Source: JAGMES01 sp023128035 (GTDB taxonomy: Bacteria > Bacillota > Halanaerobiia > DY22613). Taken from it: a DNA stretch of 45,251 nucleotides. The position numbers were made by a program, and so were the translations under genes. The DNA is taken from contig DAOVRZ010000036.1 in assembly GCA_030627905.1 (NCBI GenBank), positions 1 through 45,251 of the forward strand, in the 5' to 3' direction. Below are positions 27,401 to 36,005 of this stretch, piece by piece; position 1 is the stretch's first letter; every line of letters starts with the position of its first letter. A model generated the notes under the pieces. The model did not search any database, was not told the DNA's origin, and was given only the letters and a program-made list of their open reading frames with translations.

Positions 27401-30400
27401 ATTCAAAAGATTAATCAGGATGTAAAATTTAATGTTCAGTATGAGGAAGTAGTTGAAGTAGAATTACAAGAGGTAATCAATCGTTTTGTTCGTCCATTTA
27501 ATCCAGATCAAGCGCCACTTATGCGAGTTGGGTTAATTAAGTATGATTTTGATAAATATTTATTTATGTTAGATATGCATCATATTATTTCAGATGGAGT
27601 TTCGATGAATATTTTCTTCAAAGAATTAATGGCGATTTATAATGATGAAGAACTGCCTGAATTGCGAATTCAATATAAAGATTTTGCAGTATGGCAAAAT
27701 GAATTTTTGCAATCGGAAAAATTAAAAGAACAGGAAGAATATTGGTTAGATCAATTTGCAGGTGAATTACCAGTGTTGAACTTGCCTATTGATTATAAAC
27801 GTCCAGCTTTAATGGATTTTGCAGGAGACTTTATCGAATTTGCGTTTAACGCAGAAGAAACAGAAAAATTAAATGATTTAGTTTTTGATCAAGATGTAAC
27901 ATTATTTATGATTTTATTAGCAGCCTATAATGTATTGTTAGCAAAATATTCAGGACAAGAAGATATTATTGTAGGCACACCTATAGCAGGTAGAAACTAT
28001 GCAGATTTAGAGAATATAATCGGAATGTTTGTAAATACTCTTGCACTACGGCATCAGCCTGAAGGAGGTAAGAGTTTTAATGACTTTTTAGCTGAAGTTC
28101 GTAATAATACGTTGAAAGCATTTAATAATCAAAATTATCAGTTTGAAATGTTACTCGATCAATTAAATCTTGACCGTGATACAAGCAGAAGTCCTTTATT
28201 TGAAGTTATGTTTACATTACAAAATACTAATACGATCAGCTTAAATGATTTTAACATTTCTAATGATGATTTTAAGATTTCCTTATATGATTATGATTTT
28301 AAGATTGCGAAGTTCAGTCTTTTATTAAATGCTTTTGAGGTTGATGAAAAAATTCACTTTAGACTAGATTATAGTACTACTCTCTTTAAACGGGAGACAG
28401 TAGAGAGTATGGTACAGTATTATATCAATATTCTTAGAGAGATTATCGAAAACTCAGAGAAATTAATAAAAGAGATTCAGATGATCTCAGCTCTAGAGAA
28501 AGAAGAACTTATTTACGGTTTTAATGATACAAAAGCAGAATATCCAAAAGAGAAAGTAATTCATCAATTATTTGCTGAACAGGTGAATCAGAGCCCTGAT
28601 GAGATTGCTGTGAGCTTTGGAGAAGAGAAGTTAACTTATCGGGAATTGAACCAAGAATCAAATCAGCTTGCGAGATTTTTAAAAAATATAGGTGTTCAGC
28701 GAGACCAGATTGTTGGAATTATGGTTGATCGCTCTTTGGAGATGATAATTGGAATTTTAGGAATATTAAAAGCTGGCGGTGGATATTTACCTATAGATTC
28801 AGAGTATCCTGAAAGCCGCATCGAATTTATGCTAAATGATAGTCATGCGGAAATAGTGCTACTACAAAACCATCTATTGGGAAAAGTTAACTTTAAAGGT
28901 GAAAAGATAAATATCAGTGATAAAGAACTTTTAAGAGGAGATAGTAGTAATCTAGAAGTTATCAATCAATCTAGAGATCTAGCTTATATGATTTATACTT
29001 CAGGTTCGACAGGAAATCCAAAAGGTGTAATGATTGAACATCGTGGTGTGGTTAATTATATAACTTGGGCCAAAAAAGTATATCTCCAAGGTGAAAGTTT
29101 AGATTTTCCATTATATTCGTCACTTTCGTTTGATTTGACTGTTACCTCAATTTATGTTCCATTACTTTCAGGAAATAAAGTAATTATCTATGGAGAAGAT
29201 GATAAAGAGTTAGTGATCACAAAAATAATTAAAGATAATAATATTCAGATCATAAAATTGACTCCTGCTCATTTAAGAGTAATTCGTGATTTAGATTTGA
29301 CTAACTCGAAAGTTAAACGAATGATTGTTGGTGGAGAAGAATTATCTGTCAAGTTAGCGTCAGAGATTTATGAGAAATTTGCAGGTAATATCGAAATTTA
29401 TAATGAATATGGCCCAACTGAGACAGTAGTAGGATGTATGATCTACCAATATGATCATGAGAAAGATCAAGGAATATCAGTACCGATTGGAGTTCCCGCA
29501 GATAATGTACAGATCTATCTAGTTGATGATAGATTAAATCCAGTAGCTCAAGGAGTAATTGGAGAAATTGCGATTTCTGGTGATGGGGTCGCAAGGGGAT
29601 ATTTGAATAGACCAGACTTAACAGCAGAGAAATTCGTAGAGAATCCATTTATAGAAAATCAAAGAATGTATAAAACAGGAGATTTAGCACGAAAACTTTC
29701 AGATGGAAATATAGAATTTTTAGGACGGAAAGATAATCAGGTAAAAATACGTGGATTTAGGATCGAAATAGGTGAGATAGAAAAGCAACTAATTAGCCAT
29801 CCATCTATAATAGACGCAGTAGTTATTGATCATGAAGATAAAGAAGGTAGCAAATATTTAGCGGTTTATTTGGTGAGTGATAATGAGGATATTGTTACTG
29901 AGATAAGAGATTATCTTTTAACTAAACTACCAGACTATATGATACCTAACTATTTTGTGAGGCTAGATAAGTTGCCATTAACATCAAATGGAAAGATTGA
30001 TCGCAAGGCTTTACCTGAACCTGAAAAAAGTACTGAATATGTCGCACCAATAAGTGAAGTTCAGATGATAATGGCAGGTGTATGGGAGAAAATTTTATTA
30101 GCCGAAAAAGTAGGATTAACTGATAACTTCTTTGAGCTTGGTGGCGATTCAATTAAAGCTCTACAAATAATCGCGAAATTAAAGCAAGACGGAATAAATA
30201 TTAGCATTAAAGATATATTTACTTATCGAACAATTGGAGATTTACTTAATAATGTAGATTATTCTAAACAAAAAATAAAAATTTCTCAAGATGAAGTTAT
30301 AGGTGAAATTCCTTTAACACCAATTCAGAAATGGTTTTTTGAACAAAATTTTGAGCATAATCATTACTGGAATCAAACATTTATCTTTTCTTTACGAAGT

Positions 30401-31666
30401 GATGCAGATTTAAATATATTGGAAAGTGTTTTTTCAAAAATTATCACCCATCATGATGCACTAAGAATGGTCTATAAGTTTAATGGAGAGCAAATTGTTC
30501 AGTATAATCGCGGAATTGAAGAAATTAACTTTCAATTAGAAGTTATAGATTTTTCGGCGCACTCTTTTGAGATACAAAGTAAAAAATTACGTGAAACTAG
30601 TGAAGAGATTCAAAACAGTTTTGATCTTGAAAAAGATTTATTGTTCAAAGTAATTGTATTTGATTTGGGTGAAAACGGAAAAAGACTGGTAATTCCTGTA
30701 CATCATTTGATTATAGATGGTGTGTCATGGAGAATTATATTTGAAGAAATCCAAACATTATATTCTTCTAATTTAAAAGCAGAGTTACCTTTGAAGACAA
30801 CTTCATATAAGAATTGGAGTGAAAAACTTAGAGACTATGCGGCTAATACGGAAATTTATTTAGATTATTGGAAAAATATTACTCAAACTGAGATTCAATC
30901 TCTTTCATTTGAAGCAGCAGATAGAAATTTTTCTCAAAAAAATCTCATGACGGAAATTACTCAAGAACAGACAGAAGAATTATTGAAAAATGTGAATTGG
31001 GTATATAACACAGAAATTAATGATTTATTATTATCAGCATTGACTATTGCAATTACTGATACAACTGGAGTAAAAAATATTCTTGTGAATTTAGAAGGGC
31101 ATGGTCGAGAAGAGATTATTGAAGATGTAGATATTTCGAGAACTATTGGTTGGTTTACCAGTATGTACCCTGTATATTTTGAAAGACAAGAAGGTATTGA
31201 ACAGACGATCAAACATGTTAAAGAAAGTTTACGAAAAATACCTAATAAAGGTATCAATTTTGGAATAGCAAGATATCTAGAGACTAATACTGAGTTAGAG
31301 AAACTCAAACCTGAAATTTCTTTTAATTATTTGGGGCAATTTGCTGAAGTAAATAGTGAAGATAACTTATTATCTATATGTAAGGAAACATCTGGTCGGA
31401 GTATTCATCTTAAAAATCATTTTCCTTATCTTATTGATATAGTTGGAATAGTCGTGAATGATAGATTACAGATTACCTTTAGTTATAATCCAAGTAATAT
31501 CGAAGAAAAATTGATAAAACTAATTCAAGAAAGATATTCTGTTCTATTAATTGAGATAATCGAACATTGTTTGAACAAATCAACTAGAACTTATACTCCA
31601 TCAGATTTTGGTGATGCTGTAGATGAAGATGAATTTGGTATTATTGCTGATCTTTATAATTTATAA
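21497..31666 (+). CDS. NRPS2: half C-A-PCP-C-A-PCP-C-A-PCP-E
   Basis: Synthetase of 3389 residues adding positions 4-6. It opens with only the C-terminal lobe of a condensation domain (about 1-245, from QFWLNKFSGEL), lacking HHxxxDG. Then A4 (Asp458), PCP4 (Ser804), C5 (HHIISDG at 984), A5 (Asp1506), PCP5 (Ser1848), C6 (2028), A6 (Asp2546), PCP6 with GGDSIK (Ser2885) and an epimerization domain (HHLIIDG at 3069, then EGHGRE, RTIGWF, FNYLGQF). Codes read by eye: A4 DGFFLGGVFK (Ile/Val-like), A5 and A6 both DLTKIGEVGK (Asn), so residue 6 should be D-Asn. The tail with TPSDFGD and acidic residues looks like a donor communication segment for NRPS3. GTG 21497 follows AGGGGGGA by 7 nt. Confidence 0.96.
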   Translation: MKDINELGKLSDLQKQDEQFWLNKFSGELTETTLPFDYKRNQREFSYQKEIYYFSIKAELSTKLSKISKNIDTLLFTILMAGLKICISKYTKNNDITIGTTIHKKNEKIKYINTILPIRDFVDSNISVKEFIVLVKTSIAEAYQHQKYSFSKLLSKLSFTNNALFNITLLLENINDIDHIDGLDNGLLIIFQKEGTEITGRIEYNAYHYKQTTIRRFSEHLITTLSQMLDNSQQKISEISMLTTKERDMILYEFNDTKQAYPKHLTISEIFEEQVEVTPDKIAIIFGGKEMTYWELNNKSNQLARVLRNQGVGFENIVGMIVERSIEMIVGILGILKAGGAYLPIEPEYPENRIEFMLEDADVQLILGQKKFFDIISTYTGEWIDLFDEELYTEDVTNLPALSKADNLAYVIYTSGTTGKPKGNLTMHYNISRVVKNTNYIEIITTDRVLQLSNYAFDGSTFDIYAALLNGATLVLIRKEEIFDPKRLTEFIQNSGVTLFFITTALFHILVDNNLECFRSVRKVLVGGEVLSIQHAKKALEYLGKDKLINGYGPTESTVFATYYPINEISEEDDTVPIGKPLANTQVYIIDESNHLQPIGGVGELCISGDGLARGYLNQSDLTKNKFVDNPFVPGSKMYRSGDLARWNADGQIEFVGRVDHQVKIRGYRIELSAIEAKLKKHHSINDALVIAREDQLGISRYLCAYIVTNNKVSVSEIKKYLLRDLPNYMLPAHFVVLERMPLNLNGKIDHRALPEPKEKINEEHNYVAPTNDLEKRMTEIWSTLLENSKIGIYDDFFELGGHSLTAVTLAYQIHKEFNVEVNLDDIFRAPTVKELSELITNAEKAQFKNIEPIEERDYYKVSSAQKRLLLINHLSLESISYNMPLAISLEGKLDKEKFIETFYQLIKRHESLRTSFDFVEGEPVQLIHKDVDFNIPIRKAEREELQEIIQEFIRPFDLRKAPLLRAEIIQYAENKYLLIVDMHHIISDGVSMGILFKELHALYMGEVLPELRIQYKDFAAWQNEYLQSEEITEQEEYWLNKLAGELPILELPTDYQRSSEINFEGDTVQFILDQELSEKVKNLATTKGTTLFMTLLAAFNLLMAKYTGQEDLIVGIPVAGRKHADLENIIGMFVNTLALRNQPVGDKTFVEFLEEIKKNALEAYANQDYQFEMLIGKLNIDRNTSRNPLFDVMFVLQNINELSVYENQFSSEDQLKTSMYDYEYKISKFDILLIGYEKEQRINFRLDYRTTLFKKDTIEKMARYFVNILQEIVQESEIRIEAIQMISLEERDRLIYEFNDTRVEYSNDKVIHQLFEEQVKKSPTEVVLTFGEEDLTYFELNEKANQLARFLRSKGVGSDTIIGVMVERSFEMIVGVLGILKAGGAYLPIDSKYPENRIKYMLNDCNVKLLLSCASAHHLLSQFSFFAEMIDINDRNLYTGDGSDLELINHVNDLAYIIYTSGSTGNPKGVMLEHRGVVNYITWAKKVYLKGERFKFPLYSSLSFDLTVTSIFVPLLSGSRIIVYGYDEKELLISKIIKENKVQIIKLTPAHLKVIRDLDLSNSKIKRLIVGGEQLTVKLAREIDEKFAGNIEIFNEYGPTETVVGCMIYKYDRERDQGISVPIGTPADNVQIYLLDERLKPVAEGITGQIYISGDGVARGYFNRTDLTKDRFVDNPFIAGKRMYKTGDLARKLPDGNIEFLSRIDKQVKIRGYRIELEEIEKQLQNYSEISTGIVVSKEDENGESYLCVFYVSDIEISISDLRKYLADRLPEYMVPTHFIQLDEIPLTINGKIDQKVLPEPGKKYITVEIEKPRDIVEEKLLKIWQDVLLVDKISIYDNFFELGGHSLKATQLLARIYKDLNVELSLMDVFEYTSIATLAEVIKDRDMSMFIEIDPVEEREYYPVSSAQKRLLIIDQLAVNSISYNMPLMIKIEGELNQDRFVNSINKLIDRHESLRTSFGFFEDKPIQKINQDVKFNVQYEEVVEVELQEVINRFVRPFNPDQAPLMRVGLIKYDFDKYLFMLDMHHIISDGVSMNIFFKELMAIYNDEELPELRIQYKDFAVWQNEFLQSEKLKEQEEYWLDQFAGELPVLNLPIDYKRPALMDFAGDFIEFAFNAEETEKLNDLVFDQDVTLFMILLAAYNVLLAKYSGQEDIIVGTPIAGRNYADLENIIGMFVNTLALRHQPEGGKSFNDFLAEVRNNTLKAFNNQNYQFEMLLDQLNLDRDTSRSPLFEVMFTLQNTNTISLNDFNISNDDFKISLYDYDFKIAKFSLLLNAFEVDEKIHFRLDYSTTLFKRETVESMVQYYINILREIIENSEKLIKEIQMISALEKEELIYGFNDTKAEYPKEKVIHQLFAEQVNQSPDEIAVSFGEEKLTYRELNQESNQLARFLKNIGVQRDQIVGIMVDRSLEMIIGILGILKAGGGYLPIDSEYPESRIEFMLNDSHAEIVLLQNHLLGKVNFKGEKINISDKELLRGDSSNLEVINQSRDLAYMIYTSGSTGNPKGVMIEHRGVVNYITWAKKVYLQGESLDFPLYSSLSFDLTVTSIYVPLLSGNKVIIYGEDDKELVITKIIKDNNIQIIKLTPAHLRVIRDLDLTNSKVKRMIVGGEELSVKLASEIYEKFAGNIEIYNEYGPTETVVGCMIYQYDHEKDQGISVPIGVPADNVQIYLVDDRLNPVAQGVIGEIAISGDGVARGYLNRPDLTAEKFVENPFIENQRMYKTGDLARKLSDGNIEFLGRKDNQVKIRGFRIEIGEIEKQLISHPSIIDAVVIDHEDKEGSKYLAVYLVSDNEDIVTEIRDYLLTKLPDYMIPNYFVRLDKLPLTSNGKIDRKALPEPEKSTEYVAPISEVQMIMAGVWEKILLAEKVGLTDNFFELGGDSIKALQIIAKLKQDGINISIKDIFTYRTIGDLLNNVDYSKQKIKISQDEVIGEIPLTPIQKWFFEQNFEHNHYWNQTFIFSLRSDADLNILESVFSKIITHHDALRMVYKFNGEQIVQYNRGIEEINFQLEVIDFSAHSFEIQSKKLRETSEEIQNSFDLEKDLLFKVIVFDLGENGKRLVIPVHHLIIDGVSWRIIFEEIQTLYSSNLKAELPLKTTSYKNWSEKLRDYAANTEIYLDYWKNITQTEIQSLSFEAADRNFSQKNLMTEITQEQTEELLKNVNWVYNTEINDLLLSALTIAITDTTGVKNILVNLEGHGREEIIEDVDISRTIGWFTSMYPVYFERQEGIEQTIKHVKESLRKIPNKGINFGIARYLETNTELEKLKPEISFNYLGQFAEVNSEDNLLSICKETSGRSIHLKNHFPYLIDIVGIVVNDRLQITFSYNPSNIEEKLIKLIQERYSVLLIEIIEHCLNKSTRTYTPSDFGDAVDEDEFGIIADLYNL

Positions 31667-31695
31667 ATTAACTTCCAAAGAGAGGGGTGAATAAT

Positions 31696-34600
31696 GTGAC
31701 AGATACTAAAGTTTTAAAGATATTTAAAGCAACTCCCATGCAAAATGGTATGCTTTATTATACTTTACTGAATGAAGATAGTGTAAATTATCATGTACAA
31801 ATATGTTTTAAGTTGGAAGGAAAAATTAATCAAGATTATCTAAAACAAGCTTGGGAAGAGGTTATTAAACGACATGAATGTTTAAGAACTGATTTCAAAT
31901 GGAAAGAATTTAAAACTCCAATCCAAATTATTTTAGAAAAAAAAGAAGCAGATATATATGAAGAAGATATTTCTAAATTAAATGATTCTGAGCAGAAAAG
32001 ATATCTTCAGCGTTTCAAAAAAGAAGATTTACAGAAAAAATTTGATTTTGATTCAAATAAACTAAGCAGATTATCATTAGTAAAACTTTCTTCTGAAAAA
32101 TATTTTATGTGTTGGACATTCCACCATCTACTTTTAGATGGTTGGAGTACTCACATAATATTTGATGAACTAACTAAAATTTATAAAAGTCTTGTAAATA
32201 ATCGACCATTGCCAGCTAAACCTCTTGCGCAATTTTCTGATTATCTAGAATGGATAAAAAATCAAAATCTAAAGCAAGCAAAACAATTTTGGCAAAACTA
32301 TATTCAGGATGTAACCGAATCTACACTATTACCTACAGATATTGGATTTAAAGAAGGAAAAATTATAACTGAAGCAACCGAAATAAAACTAGAACTTGAT
32401 AAAGAAAGTACTGAGGAAGTTAAGTCAATATGTTTAGCTAATAACATTACTGTAAATACCTTTATTCAAACTGCTTGGGGGATTTTGCTACAAAAATATA
32501 ATCGTACTGATATTAGTTGCTATGGGATGACAGTGTCTGGAAGACCTGCAGATGTGGAGAATGTGGAAAAGATAGCAGGGTTATTTATCAATACATTACC
32601 GGTTGTAATAAAAACAGATCCTCATGAAACAGTGACAGATTTATTAAAAAAAGTCAATAAAGAAATTCTTGAGATTCATGAATATAATTATATGCCATTA
32701 ATAGATATTAAGAAGTTAAGTAAGTTTACTTCTACTGAGGAGTTTTTCGATTCAATAGTTGTTTTTGAAAATTATCCTATTAATGTTTCTGAAGATGATC
32801 CAGAATTAGGTTTCATAATTTATCAAGATTCAGCTCATGAACTGACAAATTATGATTTAACGATATTAGCGGCGAGTGGGGATACAATTTTATTGAATAT
32901 GATCTATAACAATGAGGTATTGTCTTTAGAAATGATGGAGCAAATTAAGAATAATTTGCATCAGTTAATAAAAATTATAATTAAAAATCCTAAACAATTA
33001 GTTCAGGATATATCCATTATTTCTAAAGAGGAGAGAGAACATTTATTATACGAAATAAATGATACAAAACTTGAATATTCTCAGGAGAAAACTATTCATC
33101 AGCTTATTGAAGAACAGGTTTTGAAAACTCCAGAAAAGGTTGCATTAGTTTTTAAAGACAAACAACTCACATATCGAGAATTAAATGAAAAATCCAATCA
33201 ATTAGCCAGAATTTTGCGCGATAAAGGTGTCGAACCAAATAATTTGGTGGGAATAAGAGTTGAACGTTCACTTGAGATGTTGATTGGAATTATAGCTACT
33301 TTAAAAGCAGGTGGTGCGTTCTTGCCAATTGATCCTGAGCTTCCTATTGAACGCAGTATGTATATGCTTGAAGATTCAAATACGCAAATTTTATTGACTC
33401 AGAGTTCTTTAGAAAAAATTTCTATCAAAACTCAAACAATTAATATAGATAAGCCAGAGAACCGTTCTGCTAATGGAGAAAATTTAGAGAATATCAATAA
33501 AGCTCAGGACTTAGCTTATGTAATTTATACTTCTGGTTCTACTGGTAGACCTAAAGGGGTAATGATTGAGCATCAGGCTGTAAATAATTTCATAGAAGGT
33601 ATTACACAAAAGATAGATTTTTCACCTGATAAAACAATCTTATCACTAACAACGATTTCATTTGATATTTTTGTACTGGAAACTTTCTTGCCATTATCAA
33701 AAGGTTTAAAAGTTGTTATTGCCACAGAAAAGGAACAACTAATTCCTGAAGAATTTGCTGATGTTATCGTTAAAAATAATGTAGATATAGTTCAAATGAC
33801 AGCGTCAAGGATGCAGTTGTTGACAAGTAATGAAAGTGGAATTAAAGGTTTGAAAAATTTAAAAGATATCATTATCGGAGGAGAGAATTTTCCTGAAACA
33901 TTATTGAAAAAATTATCAAAAGTAACTGATGCTAAAATCATAAATGTCTATGGGCCAACAGAAACGACCGTCTGGTCAACTGTGAAACTTTTAAAAGAAA
34001 CTGAAGAAATTACAATTGGTAAACCAATTGCTAATACACAAATCTTTGTTCTCGATAATAATCTGACTTTACTTCCAGAAAATATTCCCGGTGAGCTCTA
34101 TATTTCAGGTGATGGGATTGCTCGTGGTTATCTAAATAGAGCAAAATTAACTGGGGAAAAATTTATTCCGAATCCATTTATTCCAGGGCAAATGATGTAT
34201 AAAACCGGTGATTTAATAAAATTACTTTCTAATGGTGAACTTCAATTTTTAGGACGGATAGATAATCAGGTAAAAATCAGAGGATATCGTATTGAATTAG
34301 GCGAGATTGAAAATCAATTAGTTAATCATGAGTTGATTTATGAGGCAGTGGTAATTGATCGAATGGATGCAAATCAAAATAAGTATTTATCAGCTTATTT
34401 AGTTTTAAAAGAAGAACTGTCAGTTTCAAAATTACGGGAATATCTAACAACATCTTTACCAGAATATATGATTCCATCATATTTTACTATTTTAAATAAG
34501 ATTCCAAAATTAATAAATGGAAAAATTAATAGACTTGCTCTTCCAGAACCTAGTAGTGATATTAAACTTGGCGTAGAGTATAGAGCGCCTCGAAATGCAG

Positions 34601-35970
34601 TTGAAGAGAAATTAGTTGAGATTTGGAAAGAAGTTTTAGGATTGAAGAAAGTAGGTATTGATGATAGTTTCTTTGATTTAGGAGGAGATTCAATCAAAGC
34701 CATTCAAGTTATAGCACGCTCTAATCAGCAAAAATTTAATATTTCAGTCAGAGATATGTTAAAACAACAGACTATAGCTAATTTATGGGATAATATTCTT
34801 TTTAAAGAAATAGATAAAGTTAATGTTAGTGCTGAAATTAAAGCTATTAAAAGATTTGAACCTGATACTTATCCTTATTATTTTCCATGTATCTATGGGG
34901 TTATACGAGAAAAAATGAGGTATGAAACTGGTTATAATGTTGATATGGGATATTTCATGGCAGGAGACGGAGAGACTTTATTAGGATGTTCTTATATCTT
35001 AGATAATGATCAATCATTACAACTAAATTATATCGACATTCCTTACAATAGATTAGGAGGTTTTCCTAACTTAGGAGAAAGATTTGGAACGACAATGGAT
35101 TACAAAAAGTTCTCCTCCTTAGAAGAAGGAATAAAATATTTTGAAGCACGATTAGACGATAGAGAATTGATTATTGTAACAGGAACATCATATTTCTTGA
35201 ATTATACTCCAGATTATCATAAAGAAGAAGATGAATGGTTAGAAGAGATGAACCGCGGTAGAGTAAATATGATACAACTTGATGTAGAAATACCTCATAT
35301 CTTTCTATTGGTCGAGAGGACAGAAGATAGTTATATCGTTTATGATAGTACGTATAATTTTTATGGTCAAATTCCGAAAGAAGATTTTCATAATGCTTTC
35401 ACCGGTTTGCGTGTTATTGAATTTATGAAGGGTCATCCTTCATATGAGTCCAGCACACCTTATATTATACTTGAATTGAATATTGATAATTTAAAAAGAG
35501 TTGATATCAAAACATTAGGTAAAAATATTCTTCGTGAAATAATTGATATATCTAAACTATCCAAGAAAGCTATTTATCAAAATGGAGATGAAGAGCATCA
35601 TGTTCAATTAGGTATTGAGGCAATCAATGAGATAATACGATTTATTAAAATATTGAATGAAGATGATAAGAAACAAGATAGTTTGATCAACTATCTTGCT
35701 GAAATTTTCAATTCATGGAAGTACAGATATATTTTCCTGAAAGATTTCTTTGATGATTTTTCTAAACATCTCTTTATTTCTGAATATTTTCATAATGCGG
35801 TTTCAAAAATGATTGATCAGATGAATGAATTAGCTAACAATTGTGAAGCTAAAAAGCAAGATTTAACTGGGCGCCAGGAACTTTTTGATCAGGTAATTGC
35901 CAAATTACAGATAATATATGATGAGCAAAAAACTTTCTTTGATAAGTTAGAAGACGTACTAAAGGGATGA
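31696..35970 (+). CDS. NRPS3: C-A-PCP with C-terminal BtrH-like release domain
   Basis: Synthetase of 1424 residues adding the last amino acid. The start (ATPMQNGMLYY) is typical of an acceptor segment and a C domain following an epimerase (FHHLLLDG, His at 143-144). A7 (Asp657) has code DILQIGVVWK, close to known Gly codes. PCP7 carries Ser999. After it there is no alpha/beta-hydrolase thioesterase; residues about 1050-1424 resemble the BtrH N-terminal, papain/C39-like acyltransferase family: FPCIYGVIREKM (Cys1065), FLNYTPDYHK, IPHIFLLVE (His1201) and VYDSTYNFYGQIPKEDF (Asp1217) form a plausible triad. The last 150 residues look helical. The domain probably releases the chain, perhaps onto an amine. 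GTG 31696 is preferred, since GTG 31687 lies in the Shine-Dalgarno. Confidence 0.93.
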   Translation: MTDTKVLKIFKATPMQNGMLYYTLLNEDSVNYHVQICFKLEGKINQDYLKQAWEEVIKRHECLRTDFKWKEFKTPIQIILEKKEADIYEEDISKLNDSEQKRYLQRFKKEDLQKKFDFDSNKLSRLSLVKLSSEKYFMCWTFHHLLLDGWSTHIIFDELTKIYKSLVNNRPLPAKPLAQFSDYLEWIKNQNLKQAKQFWQNYIQDVTESTLLPTDIGFKEGKIITEATEIKLELDKESTEEVKSICLANNITVNTFIQTAWGILLQKYNRTDISCYGMTVSGRPADVENVEKIAGLFINTLPVVIKTDPHETVTDLLKKVNKEILEIHEYNYMPLIDIKKLSKFTSTEEFFDSIVVFENYPINVSEDDPELGFIIYQDSAHELTNYDLTILAASGDTILLNMIYNNEVLSLEMMEQIKNNLHQLIKIIIKNPKQLVQDISIISKEEREHLLYEINDTKLEYSQEKTIHQLIEEQVLKTPEKVALVFKDKQLTYRELNEKSNQLARILRDKGVEPNNLVGIRVERSLEMLIGIIATLKAGGAFLPIDPELPIERSMYMLEDSNTQILLTQSSLEKISIKTQTINIDKPENRSANGENLENINKAQDLAYVIYTSGSTGRPKGVMIEHQAVNNFIEGITQKIDFSPDKTILSLTTISFDIFVLETFLPLSKGLKVVIATEKEQLIPEEFADVIVKNNVDIVQMTASRMQLLTSNESGIKGLKNLKDIIIGGENFPETLLKKLSKVTDAKIINVYGPTETTVWSTVKLLKETEEITIGKPIANTQIFVLDNNLTLLPENIPGELYISGDGIARGYLNRAKLTGEKFIPNPFIPGQMMYKTGDLIKLLSNGELQFLGRIDNQVKIRGYRIELGEIENQLVNHELIYEAVVIDRMDANQNKYLSAYLVLKEELSVSKLREYLTTSLPEYMIPSYFTILNKIPKLINGKINRLALPEPSSDIKLGVEYRAPRNAVEEKLVEIWKEVLGLKKVGIDDSFFDLGGDSIKAIQVIARSNQQKFNISVRDMLKQQTIANLWDNILFKEIDKVNVSAEIKAIKRFEPDTYPYYFPCIYGVIREKMRYETGYNVDMGYFMAGDGETLLGCSYILDNDQSLQLNYIDIPYNRLGGFPNLGERFGTTMDYKKFSSLEEGIKYFEARLDDRELIIVTGTSYFLNYTPDYHKEEDEWLEEMNRGRVNMIQLDVEIPHIFLLVERTEDSYIVYDSTYNFYGQIPKEDFHNAFTGLRVIEFMKGHPSYESSTPYIILELNIDNLKRVDIKTLGKNILREIIDISKLSKKAIYQNGDEEHHVQLGIEAINEIIRFIKILNEDDKKQDSLINYLAEIFNSWKYRYIFLKDFFDDFSKHLFISEYFHNAVSKMIDQMNELANNCEAKKQDLTGRQELFDQVIAKLQIIYDEQKTFFDKLEDVLKG

Positions 35971-36005
35971 TGTTCAATAGATATTGATAGAAAGGAGATG
36001 AGCTA

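Noticed and set aside
34840..35970. Classical thioesterase at the end of NRPS3
   Set aside because: No GxSxG nucleophile elbow or hydrolase pattern; the Cys, His and Asp motifs fit a papain-like fold.
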